Below, in pieces: positions 40,762-50,209 of a stretch of DNA of 64,000 nt. The DNA lies in the NCBI GenBank assembly GCA_022241785.1, contig JAKOMP010000014.1, positions 27,904-91,903 of the forward strand, written 5' to 3'. Made by a program: the position numbers and the translations under genes. The notes beneath the pieces were generated by a model. It was not told the DNA's origin and made no database searches. It saw only the letters and a program-made list of their open reading frames with translations. This DNA is from Cyanocohniella sp. LLY. Its GTDB lineage: Bacteria; Cyanobacteriota; Cyanobacteriia; Cyanobacteriales; Nostocaceae. Position 1 is the stretch's first letter, and every line of letters starts with the position of its first letter.

Positions 40762-42945
40762 TTAATTTGTATTTGTGTATTGCCACATGGCAGAGCTTTG
40801 TAAAAAAGCACTACATTGACTTTCTATAATTACACAAATACTACTGAGTGCTTGTTGATAAATTTCCGTATCCTCTTGTTCTAGGGAAAATTTGGCGGCT
40901 GCTTGTAAATCTTCAATAGCTTTGAGATTATTAGGATCAGATTCCTGACCACTATATTGTGTGAGTTCATAGCGAATCATCCCTCGCTTGAGATAGACTT
41001 TTGCCAATTTGTCATTGATTTTCAGTGCTTGGTTAAAGTCAGCGATCGCCTGTTGATAATCTTGAATAAAATCGCTACTAAATTGGGCCATTTTGTAACG
41101 CACATCACCTCGTTGAAAATACGCTTCGGCGTTAGATACATTCAATCGAATTGCCTGGGTAAAATCAATAATGGCTTGTTTGTAATCTCGTAAAGATTCG
41201 CTACTATATCTAGCCATTTGTGAACGGACAATACCTCTTCTGAGGAAAGCTTCTGTTTCCTGACTGTTGATCCGCAGAGCTTGATCGAAATCCGCGATCG
41301 CTAGGTTATATTCTCGATCAGGATCATGGCTAAATTCAGCTAGCATGTAACGAGCATTGCCCCGATTGACAAAAGCTTTAACTTCTTGGGGATTAATTTT
41401 CAAAGCTTGGTTATAGTCTATCAGCGCGCCTTCATAATCTTTCAAGTTGTAGCGCGCATTACCTCGGTTAACATATGCTCTGGCACTTGTGGGTTCCTGT
41501 TTTATGGCTTGGCTAAAGTTTTCCACTGCTTGCTCATAATCTCGGATTTGGTAAGCAGCATGACCTTGTTGATAGTAATCTGCGAAACTTAAAGTCTCCT
41601 TATCGGGTGTCGGGCGTGCCATCAACGCTTGTTGAGTGTAAGCATTTTGGGAAACATAGGGACGAGTAAATTTCACCATCACGTCCAAATAACCCAAGAC
41701 GCCCACACCGAGTAGACACAAAACAGCCGGATACACTTTCGCTTTCTTCTGAACGTGATAAGACGAATAGCTAGGGTTAGCTACAGGCTGCCAAGAATTG
41801 ACTGGATATAGCGGCATCACTGGCTGTGGTGACCGGGGCCGCTGGGCATATCGCCTTTTAGGGATACTTCTTGGACGGAGATGTTCTTTATTTTCTACTG
41901 CGCGTGACGACGGAAAAGGATCACGTCCACCCAAGCGGGAAGCACGTTCACACCAAGGACAGCTCTCTAAATGGTTGTTGTAACGATGCTGAGGATTAAC
42001 AGTGCAAGTAATTAGACTATCTTCAGCCTCCGCTAAAGCTGATAGCCAAGTTTGGGCATTTGGGCGTAGCTGCGGGTCATTGTAACCATCCTCAAAACAA
42101 CGTAAAAACAATTCCTGTAACTTGGGATGCAGAACTTCCCAAGCCGGTGCTATGGGGGTAGGCCGATAAGGTACTTGTCGCTTTTGACTGTAGGTAAAAT
42201 GTCCAGCCGCAATTCTGGCTTCGTAAGGTGGTGGCTCAGGAATCCCTTGAAATATCCCCGAAAATGGGTGAGTACCTTCCATTAACAGTTGAAAGACCAA
42301 CACCGCCAAACCAAAGGAATCGTGGACAATTTCCCGGTCATGTTGAGCAAAAGTTTTATTCTGTAGTTCCGGTGGAGTAAACTCTGGTTTACCCACTGGA
42401 CAGCGATAAACAAGATCATTATTATCTGGGTCGCGCACCTGAAAAGAGTCTGTATCTACCAAAGTGACTAATGCTGTGTCGCTGACCAGAATATTTGACT
42501 CATTCACATCACCAACGCAATATCCACTATTATGCAAAGCCGCAAAAGCCGCCGCTAAGTTGCGTGCAGTGCGAAGCAAGTACTGATAGTTGAATAAAGG
42601 ACAGTGTTGCCGCCGAGTGCTGGGATTATAAAAATCGATAATTGGCCGCATCCCGCGAATTCGGGGCATTAAAAAGCCGATAATGCCATGACTAGCATCT
42701 GTCGCCCTTAATAAATCTTGTGGCCAAGCAATAGAAATATGCCCCAAGCTAGCTGTAGGGTTTTCCGGCGGGTTGGCAAGCATCGCTCGGAGTTTGTGGG
42801 CGTGAGCATCTGTAGGCTTATGATAAACCTTTGCTACTAAATCACCAGAAGACGGTACGGCATAAATACAAGCTTCACCGCCGCGCCCCAAGCTAACGCT
42901 AAGGTTGATAATTTCTTGCTTGGGAAAACAACGTAGTACCTGCAT
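40762..42945 (-). CDS. Protein kinase-like domain + zinc-ribbon-like motif + TM + TPR repeats (TerY-P triad kinase)
   Basis: LGRGGEACIYAVPSSGDLVAKVY, GYCVGDVNESNILVSDTALVTLVDTDSFQV; C-terminal TPRs (AYVNRGNARYNLKDYEGALIDYNQAL). Confidence 0.85.
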   Translation of the reverse strand: MQVLRCFPKQEIINLSVSLGRGGEACIYAVPSSGDLVAKVYHKPTDAHAHKLRAMLANPPENPTASLGHISIAWPQDLLRATDASHGIIGFLMPRIRGMRPIIDFYNPSTRRQHCPLFNYQYLLRTARNLAAAFAALHNSGYCVGDVNESNILVSDTALVTLVDTDSFQVRDPDNNDLVYRCPVGKPEFTPPELQNKTFAQHDREIVHDSFGLAVLVFQLLMEGTHPFSGIFQGIPEPPPYEARIAAGHFTYSQKRQVPYRPTPIAPAWEVLHPKLQELFLRCFEDGYNDPQLRPNAQTWLSALAEAEDSLITCTVNPQHRYNNHLESCPWCERASRLGGRDPFPSSRAVENKEHLRPRSIPKRRYAQRPRSPQPVMPLYPVNSWQPVANPSYSSYHVQKKAKVYPAVLCLLGVGVLGYLDVMVKFTRPYVSQNAYTQQALMARPTPDKETLSFADYYQQGHAAYQIRDYEQAVENFSQAIKQEPTSARAYVNRGNARYNLKDYEGALIDYNQALKINPQEVKAFVNRGNARYMLAEFSHDPDREYNLAIADFDQALRINSQETEAFLRRGIVRSQMARYSSESLRDYKQAIIDFTQAIRLNVSNAEAYFQRGDVRYKMAQFSSDFIQDYQQAIADFNQALKINDKLAKVYLKRGMIRYELTQYSGQESDPNNLKAIEDLQAAAKFSLEQEDTEIYQQALSSICVIIESQCSAFLQSSAMWQYTNTN

Positions 42946-43022
42946 GATTTAATCACGGTGAATGGAGTTATGAAAAAAAACCGATCTAGCAGATCACCAA
43001 AAAATCAATTCGCAATTCGTAA

Positions 43023-43907
43023 TTATTCTCCCCTGCTCCCTGCCCCCTGCCCCTCTGCCTCCTCTTCTTTAAAGGCAGCTACAATCAGCGTCAAATCATC
43101 ATCAGTACGTTGTGTAATTCGCTCAGAACCTAAAAACTTCACCAACTGCTCTTTTGCTAGTGTTTTATCTTCGGCACTTTCTACAAAGTCGAACAAGGGA
43201 AAAAAGAATGGTTTGTGCGGTTCACCAACAACCATATTTAAAGCCAGCATTTGTAATCCGTCGGTGAGGAGACTAACGTTAACTATGGTTTCCCGCCATA
43301 ATCTCATTTGTGCCGAGTCTAAGGCACCAGGTGAAGTTAAAAAAATGGTTTCGTTGATGTATTCGCCATTGTCCGGTATTGTCAGCGCCAGTAAGTTACC
43401 TTGATTATCCTTGGCTACTGCCAAACCATCACCAATCTGGACAACTGCCACCATCTCTGGTGTAGCAACCATAATAATTAAAGTTGTGGCTAAATCTTGA
43501 GGCTGTTTGCTACATGCTACTGCTTCATCCTCCACTGCTTTTTTGGCAGCTAGCAAAGCCTCATTTAATAGTGATTGCACAAATACATCTTGTGCCAAAG
43601 ACTCTCTAGTAATTTCTTTGAGAGATAGAGTCTCTATTGCTGTTTCCACAGCCACCATTGCTCCCACTTTCCCTTGGCTGGCAGAACCTGCACCATCAGC
43701 AGCAGCAGCTACTAACACATTACCCGGCAACAACTGCCAGTGGTGAGCATCTTGACACAGCTGCTTGTTTTTGACGTGGCTGGTACCACATACAGATGCG
43801 GCGACTACCCGCCAATGAGATATCTGTTTTGTTGTGTTCATAGATTTTGTAAAGGCAGCTAGCTGTGTGAGTAAGCTGTTAAGTAGCTTAAAGTGTTCCC
43901 CAGCCAA
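43023..43907 (-). CDS. PP2C-family Ser/Thr phosphatase
   Basis: AAAADGAGSASQGKVGAMVAVETAI, VVQIGDGLAVAKD, DDDLTLIVA. Confidence 0.85.
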   Translation of the reverse strand: MAGEHFKLLNSLLTQLAAFTKSMNTTKQISHWRVVAASVCGTSHVKNKQLCQDAHHWQLLPGNVLVAAAADGAGSASQGKVGAMVAVETAIETLSLKEITRESLAQDVFVQSLLNEALLAAKKAVEDEAVACSKQPQDLATTLIIMVATPEMVAVVQIGDGLAVAKDNQGNLLALTIPDNGEYINETIFLTSPGALDSAQMRLWRETIVNVSLLTDGLQMLALNMVVGEPHKPFFFPLFDFVESAEDKTLAKEQLVKFLGSERITQRTDDDLTLIVAAFKEEEAEGQGAGSRGE

Positions 43908-44589
43908 TGGGTGGTAGTGCTACCTGTTCGTCTACCTGAGAATGGGAAACTGCTGACATACTAGCTGACAACCAAACAAACATCTCAATAAAGTTTAATC
44001 CTTTGAGTTTGAGCGGAGTTCGCACAGCTAATTGATTTAAACGCATCATATTAGCATTTTCCACTCCTACTGTGAAGAAAGCTACGCGCTTATTAACTTC
44101 ATCTGCTTGTAAGCGTTGTGCCGCTTGCTCTATCAGATGATCTAATTCGCCCTGTGGCTCTCCATCTGTAATCATAAAGACCCAAGGACGATAATAAGCA
44201 ATGCCGTTAGCACGATAGAGAGATTTACGCTCTTGCACCATGTCTAAGGCTTTATGAATTCCCGCCCCCATAGTTGTTAGACCCTGTGCTGTCAAAATCG
44301 GCGGGTTGAATTGGTCGGCTGTCACAAAGTCTTGGACTATATTGACATGACTATCAAAAGTGATGATGGCTACTTCTACTCTTCTGGCTGCCAAAGAATT
44401 TTTGACTAATTCATCTTTTAAACTCAACAAGCCCTGATTTAAAGCCTCGATGGGATCTCCTTGCATTGAGCCAGATGTGTCCAACAACAAAACACAAGGA
44501 CAACGTGGTTCTGGATTTTCCGCAAACTCTACTACTTCATCAAGTCTTAAGGTATCATGCATAACTTTTTGTGTTATGTTATATGGCAA
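43888..44589 (-). CDS. vWA-domain protein (TerY-like)
   Basis: LLLDTSGSMQGDPIEALNQGL MIDAS motif; FMITDGEPQGELD. Confidence 0.9.
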   Translation of the reverse strand: MPYNITQKVMHDTLRLDEVVEFAENPEPRCPCVLLLDTSGSMQGDPIEALNQGLLSLKDELVKNSLAARRVEVAIITFDSHVNIVQDFVTADQFNPPILTAQGLTTMGAGIHKALDMVQERKSLYRANGIAYYRPWVFMITDGEPQGELDHLIEQAAQRLQADEVNKRVAFFTVGVENANMMRLNQLAVRTPLKLKGLNFIEMFVWLSASMSAVSHSQVDEQVALPPIGWGTL

Positions 44590-44803
44590 TTGCTTTATTT
44601 TCCTTTTTTCAAAGTATATAGTTTAATTTCCGGAGCCTACAAGACCAAAGATGGATGTTTACGAGTTATTAGTTGAATCTTTATTAAACAGATAATTTTC
44701 CCTAAATTAACTACACATTTATTTAAGAAAATCTTTATAATTGTTCCTTAGTGAAGCAAAAGAATTACTCATATGGGATTTTTGGCATATAGGTAACATA
44801 GGT

Positions 44804-44895
44804 AGGACTTACGCATTCGCTACGAAAATCAAGGCTTTGAGATTGCTTCCCTACGGTCGCAATGACGAAAATACGTGGTTGGTTACGTAAGTCCT
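44804..44895 (-). repeat. MITE-like element, copy 2 (inverted relative to copy 1)
   Basis: aggacttacgcattcgctacgaaaatcaaggctttgagattgcttccctacggtcgcaatgacgaaaatacgtggttggttacgtaagtcct; reverse complement of 23970-24059 apart from a few differences. Confidence 0.87.
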
Positions 44896-45084
44896 GATAA
44901 GCTTTTGCAAAAATTTCTAGGTTTTGGTGAGTAATTCTTACCCTACTACCTACAATTGCTGACCCCAGAATCCGCGCCTTTTTAAAGGACAGAATGTCAA
45001 GAATTATTAAAAATCACCAAGTCTCACAGCTTAAGGATTCCCAATAAACATATTTTCGGTATAATTACACAAAAACTTGAAAAT

Positions 45085-46464
45085 ATGAATAATTTGGGCA
45101 CCTTCATCACACTACGTCCCCAAAGCTTGTTAAGACAATTATCTAGCTGTTATGACACTACCTGTATAACCGCCTCTAATAATTTAGTTACTTGGTTAAT
45201 TTACTTAGACCGGGGGAGAATAACTTATGCGACCCATTCAATCGAGCCTTTTGAGCGAATAGAACGCCATCTCAATCGCCTCAGTCATGAAATTCCTCAC
45301 ATTAGTCATGAAGTTCATGTGCAATTACGTTTGATTTTTGAACCTGAATTATACAATCAGTGCAGTGAATATGACCGTGTTAGCAGTGAGCAGCCTCCTG
45401 ATTATCAAGCTATCTATTGGCTAATTAATCAAGGATATCTGGATCATACACAAGCAACATTGCTAATTCAAGAATTAGTCAAAGAAGTAATTGAATCATT
45501 TTTATTAATCAAAACTGGTACTTATGAGTTAAGCGATGCACAAGTAGAAGTACGAGAAATATGCAGATTAGATGTAGAAAAAGTTATAGAATGCTGCCAA
45601 ATACAATTACATAATTGGCAATCTTTTTCGCCCTATATTTCTTCACCTTATCAACGACCGTATGTGTTAAGCACTAACACATTACCCAGTAAAAAATTTC
45701 CCGACCTACAAACAAATTTAATTAACAAAATGAAAGGTCTCAGTTTACGTCATCTTGCGGAAATTACGAATCAAGATGAACTTGAACTGGCTAAAAAGTT
45801 ATATCCTTACATTATCAAAGGCGGGATTATATTACATGAACCAGATCCCCCATTTGATAAGTTACCGCATACAGGAGAAAAGTTTTCAGCAATTCCTACC
45901 CATCAAAAAATCTTACTTAACCGCAAAACAGTAGATACAGCAGTCACAGTAAGTAAAAACTTGACTCACTTTGATGCAGATGTGTCCACCAGTGACTTGC
46001 CAGGTATTTCTGTGCCGCCAAGAGAACAAGAACCAGTAATATCAAATAACATAAATATACCCTCCCAAAGAATAACCGCTGCTACCCTAACGCCTAAAAA
46101 GCTTTATAAAATTGTTTCGGTGGATGATAGTCCCACAATTCTCAAGGAAATTAGCCGTTTCTTAGAAAATGAAAATTTTAATGTAGTCGCCATTAATGAA
46201 CCATTAAAGGCAGTAATGTCAATTATTAGGCACAAACCAGACTTGATTTTATTGGATCTAAATATGGCAGGTATTGATGGTTATGAGTTGTGCCGCATTA
46301 TCCGCAATAATCCCATATTTCAACATACTCCAATTATTTTTGTCACAGGTTACAAGGGAATTGTCGATAAGGTGAAAGCAAGATTCGTCGGGGCATCTGG
46401 GTATTTAACTAAACCTTTTACCCAGGCAGAATTGTTAAAAATAATTTTCAAGCACTTGAATTAA
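45085..46464 (+). CDS. PatA/PixG-family response regulator (PATAN domain + C-terminal receiver)
   Basis: Receiver IVSVDDSPTILKEI, DLILLDLNMAGIDGYELCRIIR, YLTKPFTQAELL; PATAN-like N-terminus. Confidence 0.85.
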   Translation: MNNLGTFITLRPQSLLRQLSSCYDTTCITASNNLVTWLIYLDRGRITYATHSIEPFERIERHLNRLSHEIPHISHEVHVQLRLIFEPELYNQCSEYDRVSSEQPPDYQAIYWLINQGYLDHTQATLLIQELVKEVIESFLLIKTGTYELSDAQVEVREICRLDVEKVIECCQIQLHNWQSFSPYISSPYQRPYVLSTNTLPSKKFPDLQTNLINKMKGLSLRHLAEITNQDELELAKKLYPYIIKGGIILHEPDPPFDKLPHTGEKFSAIPTHQKILLNRKTVDTAVTVSKNLTHFDADVSTSDLPGISVPPREQEPVISNNINIPSQRITAATLTPKKLYKIVSVDDSPTILKEISRFLENENFNVVAINEPLKAVMSIIRHKPDLILLDLNMAGIDGYELCRIIRNNPIFQHTPIIFVTGYKGIVDKVKARFVGASGYLTKPFTQAELLKIIFKHLN

Positions 46465-46529
46465 AAAAACACAAGCTATTAGTAACATGATATTAACATC
46501 TTATTGGGGGACGTATTCCTGTTTAAATC

Positions 46530-46945
46530 ATGTTTGAGCCGATAAATCTTGTTGATATTAATAACCATTGGGCGCAACAATGTATGACTCAGTTAGTATC
46601 TCGGCAAATAGTTAAGGAATGTGGATTTAATAAAATACAAAACCTCACCCCCAACCCCTCTCCTTGGTAAGGAGAGGGGAGAATTTGACGCAAGTCAAAG
46701 GCGGGGTGAGGTCAAAAACTAGACTTGGATGTTATTTAATCTATATTCCTAAGGGTTATCGAGACAAAACTGTGCCGAAAAGCCATTGGGTATTATATGC
46801 CATTCAAATAGCTGCATATAGAAATTTTTTTGTAGGTTATCCTAACGGAACATTTCAGCCCAATCAAATCAAAATATATCTCGTGTTCAGGCGATCGCAC
46901 TTATCAGAAACATATTTAATTTTCCTGAACAAAAGAATACAGAGC
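46530..46945 (+). pseudogene. S-layer homology (SLH) domain gene remnant, MITE-interrupted and frameshifted
   Basis: DINNHWAQQCMTQLVSRQIVK before the repeat; SHWVLYAIQIAAYRNFFVGYPNGTFQPN then, after a frameshift, NQNISRVQAIALIRNIFNFP. Confidence 0.8.
46643..46711. mobile_element. Small MITE-like insertion with CCTCACCCC/GGGGTGAGG inverted ends
   Basis: cctcacccccaacccctctccttggtaaggagaggggagaatttgacgcaagtcaaaggcggggtgagg; related sequence at about 18827-18871. Confidence 0.7.
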
Positions 46946-47051
46946 ATCCCCGCAGGAGGAACTGCCGTCAGAAGACCGTCGTCAACTCACTCTTAAAAGT
47001 GACATGTGGGACTTCTACTGTAAAAGTTAAATTGAGCTAATTCCCCAGCCT

Positions 47052-48953
47052 TTACAACTTATTGCCACACTCAGAGCAAAAGTTGTGTGTGGGAGGATTT
47101 GTTGTCCCACAATGGCTACAAGCAACTGGTTCTGCTGAGGCTTTTGGTAACTGCTTAGGTAAACCAATCATTTGAGCGTTGTTTTTGCCTGGGGCTACCA
47201 TTGGGTAGCAGTTTTCGTCTTTGGTGACTCGGACATCAACAACGACTGGGCCATTATGTGCTAACATTTCGGCGATCGCATCGTTTAATTGATCCCGACT
47301 ACGAATTACCATGCCCTTAATGCCATAGGCTTTGGTTAAAAACTCTATGTCTGGCATCCCTACTTCCATGTTTGAGCAGGAGTAACGCTCGCCATAAAAG
47401 GCTTGCTGCCACTGGCGCACCATTCCCTGCCAGCCGTTGTTCATAATTACTGTCTTGACATTAATGCCATATTGTGCAAGTGTGCCTAATTCTTGTAAAC
47501 ACATTTGGAAACTGGCATCACCACTAATACAAATGACTTCTTCATCCGGGAAGGCTACTTTAGCACCCATAGCCGCAGGCACACCAAAACCCATTGTTCC
47601 TAAACCAGCACTAGAAATCCAACGTCTGGGGCCATTTTTGAGGAATTGTGCTGCCCACATTTGGTGTTGACCCACATCTGTAGTGTAAAACGCGTGGGGT
47701 GCTTGGCGACTAATTTCCACAATCACCTCTTGGGGCGAAATGCTATCAGCATGATGAGGCACTTCTAGCGGATAATCTTGCCGCCAACGGTTAATTAAAT
47801 TCAACCACTCTTGATTTTTATGGGGGATGTTCTTGATGCCTGATTCTTGACAGCGACGCAATAAGTCAGTTAAAACGTTCCGGACATCACCAACTATAGG
47901 CACTTCAGGAACTCGATTTTTGCCGACTTCTGCTGGGTCGATATCAATGTGAATTACTTTGGCGTGGGAAGCAAATTCATCTAACTTCCCAGTTACCCGG
48001 TCATCAAATCTAGCACCAACACAGATTAGCAAATCGCAATCAGTCACAGCAAAGTTGGCGTAGGCTGTACCGTGCATTCCCAACATACCCAATGCTAGGG
48101 GATGATGTTCGTCAAAGGCACCAATACCCATCAATGTTGTGGTGACGGGGATATTAAATAACTCAGCCAGGGCTTTAATTTCTTCGTGGGCACCTGAGGC
48201 GATCGCACCACCACCAACATACAATAGTGGTCGCCGACTTTCACGAATTAACTGGATTGCCCCATTAATCTGTCGTGGATTTCCCTTAACTGTGGGACGA
48301 TACCCTCGTAGTTTCACAGTTCCAGGTTCTACGGGTACATAATCACATTCTTCTAAAGCCACATCTTTGGGGATATCAATTAACACTGGCCCTGGTCTGC
48401 CGGTGCTAGCAATATGAAAAGCTTCAGCCACAATCCGTGCCATGTCAGCCGGATCACGGACTACATACGAGTGTTTAACTACTGGTAGGGTAATGCCGTA
48501 AATATCGGTTTCTTGAAACGCATCCGTACCAATTGCTGCCCGTGGTACCTGTCCTGTGACTACAATCATGGGGATTGAGTCCATGTAGGCTGTGGCAATG
48601 CCTGTGACTAAATTAGTTGCCCCAGGTCCAGAAGTACCAAAACATACTCCCACCTTGCCAGTAGCACGGGCATAGCCATCTGCTGCATGGGCTGCCCCTT
48701 GTTCGTGCCGCACTAAAATGTGCTTAATAGCACCAGTTGCTTCCACTTTGTACAGGTCATCGTAAATTGGCAGGATTGCCCCACCAGGATAACCAAAAAT
48801 GTACTCAACTTCATGGCGTAAAAGACTGTCAAGCAAGGCAAAACCACCAGTTGCCCGCTTGGGCGCAACTACTGGCGATTTAGTGACAGCAGACTGATGA
48901 TTCTCGGTTTGTGGAAGACTAGTTAGGGATGGCAAGCGCACGGTCACGGTCAA
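47052..48953 (-). CDS. ilvB: Acetolactate synthase large subunit with C-terminal zinc ribbon
   Basis: TPP enzyme motifs ([45 protein letters not shown]); tail [22 protein letters not shown]. Confidence 0.95.
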   Translation of the reverse strand: MTVTVRLPSLTSLPQTENHQSAVTKSPVVAPKRATGGFALLDSLLRHEVEYIFGYPGGAILPIYDDLYKVEATGAIKHILVRHEQGAAHAADGYARATGKVGVCFGTSGPGATNLVTGIATAYMDSIPMIVVTGQVPRAAIGTDAFQETDIYGITLPVVKHSYVVRDPADMARIVAEAFHIASTGRPGPVLIDIPKDVALEECDYVPVEPGTVKLRGYRPTVKGNPRQINGAIQLIRESRRPLLYVGGGAIASGAHEEIKALAELFNIPVTTTLMGIGAFDEHHPLALGMLGMHGTAYANFAVTDCDLLICVGARFDDRVTGKLDEFASHAKVIHIDIDPAEVGKNRVPEVPIVGDVRNVLTDLLRRCQESGIKNIPHKNQEWLNLINRWRQDYPLEVPHHADSISPQEVIVEISRQAPHAFYTTDVGQHQMWAAQFLKNGPRRWISSAGLGTMGFGVPAAMGAKVAFPDEEVICISGDASFQMCLQELGTLAQYGINVKTVIMNNGWQGMVRQWQQAFYGERYSCSNMEVGMPDIEFLTKAYGIKGMVIRSRDQLNDAIAEMLAHNGPVVVDVRVTKDENCYPMVAPGKNNAQMIGLPKQLPKASAEPVACSHCGTTNPPTHNFCSECGNKL

Positions 48954-49095
48954 ACCTCAAGCAATAGCTAAGTTAACACGTAAATTTTGTAGTCGATACT
49001 TCATTTTAATGGAAAACTTCCATCAAATCATCAAATAAAAATACAAAGATGCACACAAACCCGGAATTATGATGATTAACGAATGCTTAGAAGGC

Positions 49096-49154
49096 TGTTT
49101 AGAGGATGTTTGAAAAGTTTTGGGCGAATATAATTCGCTACTACACAAACAAAG
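49096..49154 (+). repeat. Dispersed repeat copy (matches 39140-39197)
   Basis: gtttagaggatgtttgaaaagttttgggcgaatataattcgctactacacaaacaaag. Confidence 0.6.
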
Positions 49155-49219
49155 TCCGCCTGCGCGGAATAACACAAAATCAAGGTTTTTTAATCCACGT
49201 AGGTGGGTTTTGTCTGTTG

Positions 49220-49545
49220 CCAGGACAAAATACAAGTGTCAGAATCCGTTTAGAACCACATTTAGTGAGATTATTGAGCAAGGGTCAGAATGACGCTCAA
49301 AGTCAGAACCTAGAAAGTATAGCAATACCAGGTATTCCAAAAGCACTAACCAGAGATAGACTAATTGAGTTTATTGATTCCACAAATCCTTTTAACAGAG
49401 GAACGGTGATTCAACTCAACTATACTCACAACAATATCCTCAATAGCCAACTACAAGCACAGGCTTATTATCGCCAAACCAGAACTGTTGCACCCCTTTT
49501 CGATCTCCGTGTATTTAGTACCGACAGTCCTTTAGGTGTGAATCG
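49220..49545 (+). pseudogene. Probable TonB-dependent siderophore receptor fragment
   Basis: IPKALTRDRLIEFIDSTNPFNRGTVIQLNYTHNNILNSQLQAQAYYRQTRTVAPLFDLRVFSTDSPLG has the beta-barrel pattern of cyanobacterial TonB-dependent receptors; no plug or remaining barrel. Confidence 0.55.
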
Positions 49546-49559
49546 TTCAGTAGTGACAT

Positions 49560-49866
49560 CTGAAAGATTTGGGGTTTGTACATCCTGCCATCGTTCATCT
49601 ACAGAAATACCAGAAAAAAACATCGAGATGGTAACATTTTATTTACTAAAATCACAGATTTATCTCGTGAGCAACCCATATCACCAGAAATAGAAATTCG
49701 TCCTACAGGATGTTTATGGGCGTGTGAGCGTGGTTGTGCAGCCGCTATTTGTAGCCGAGAAAAACCTACTTATCTCATCGTTGATTTACCAGTTGATGAA
49801 AGTCCCGCCGCATTAATGGAATTTATGCAACTGTACATCAATAAAGATAATGGTGCAGCGAGTTAA
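49560..49866 (+). pseudogene. DUF1636-type metal-binding protein remnant, frameshifted at an A-run
   Basis: SERFGVCTSCHRSSTEIPE in frame 1 continues in frame 2 as KKHRDGNILFTKITDLSREQPISPEIEIRPTGCLWACERGCAAAICSREKPTYLIVDLPVDESPAALMEFM. Confidence 0.65.
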
Positions 49867-50203
49867 CCAAGTGAAAACAACCAAAAGACCGGAAATTTCT
49901 GCCTACACCCAAATCTTAGCCGGGTTAAAATTTAGAAAGGATTTGATTAGACAACTATTTCGGGAGGGTGTGATGCGCGAGTCAGTAATTTACCAAGAAA
50001 TTCTCGAAGAAGGCGAACAGCGAGGGGAACAGTGAGAGCGCAGTCTGGTTCTGCGTCAACTTACTCGCAAGGTGGGAGAATTACCACCAGGGACAAGAGA
50101 ACAAATTGAAACTCTATTGTTAGAGCAATTAGAAAATCTTGGTGAGGCTTTGTTGGACTTTACCAGTTTGTCAGATTTAGAGACATGGTTAGTAAATAAG
50201 TGA
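49850..50203 (+). pseudogene. Rpn/DUF4351-type nuclease (putative transposase) C-terminal remnant with in-frame stop
   Basis: ILAGLKFRKDLIRQLFREGVMRESVIYQEILEEGEQRGEQ*ERSLVLRQLTRKVGELPPGTREQIETLLLEQLENLGEALLDFTSLSDLETWLVNK. Confidence 0.7.
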
Positions 50204-50209
50204 TTTCTG

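Noticed and set aside
46664-46996. 110-aa ORF as an intact gene
   Set aside because: Begins inside the MITE and is better explained as part of the broken SLH gene.
49023-49235. Minus-strand ORF at 49.0 kb
   Set aside because: Falls across a dispersed repeat; no motif.
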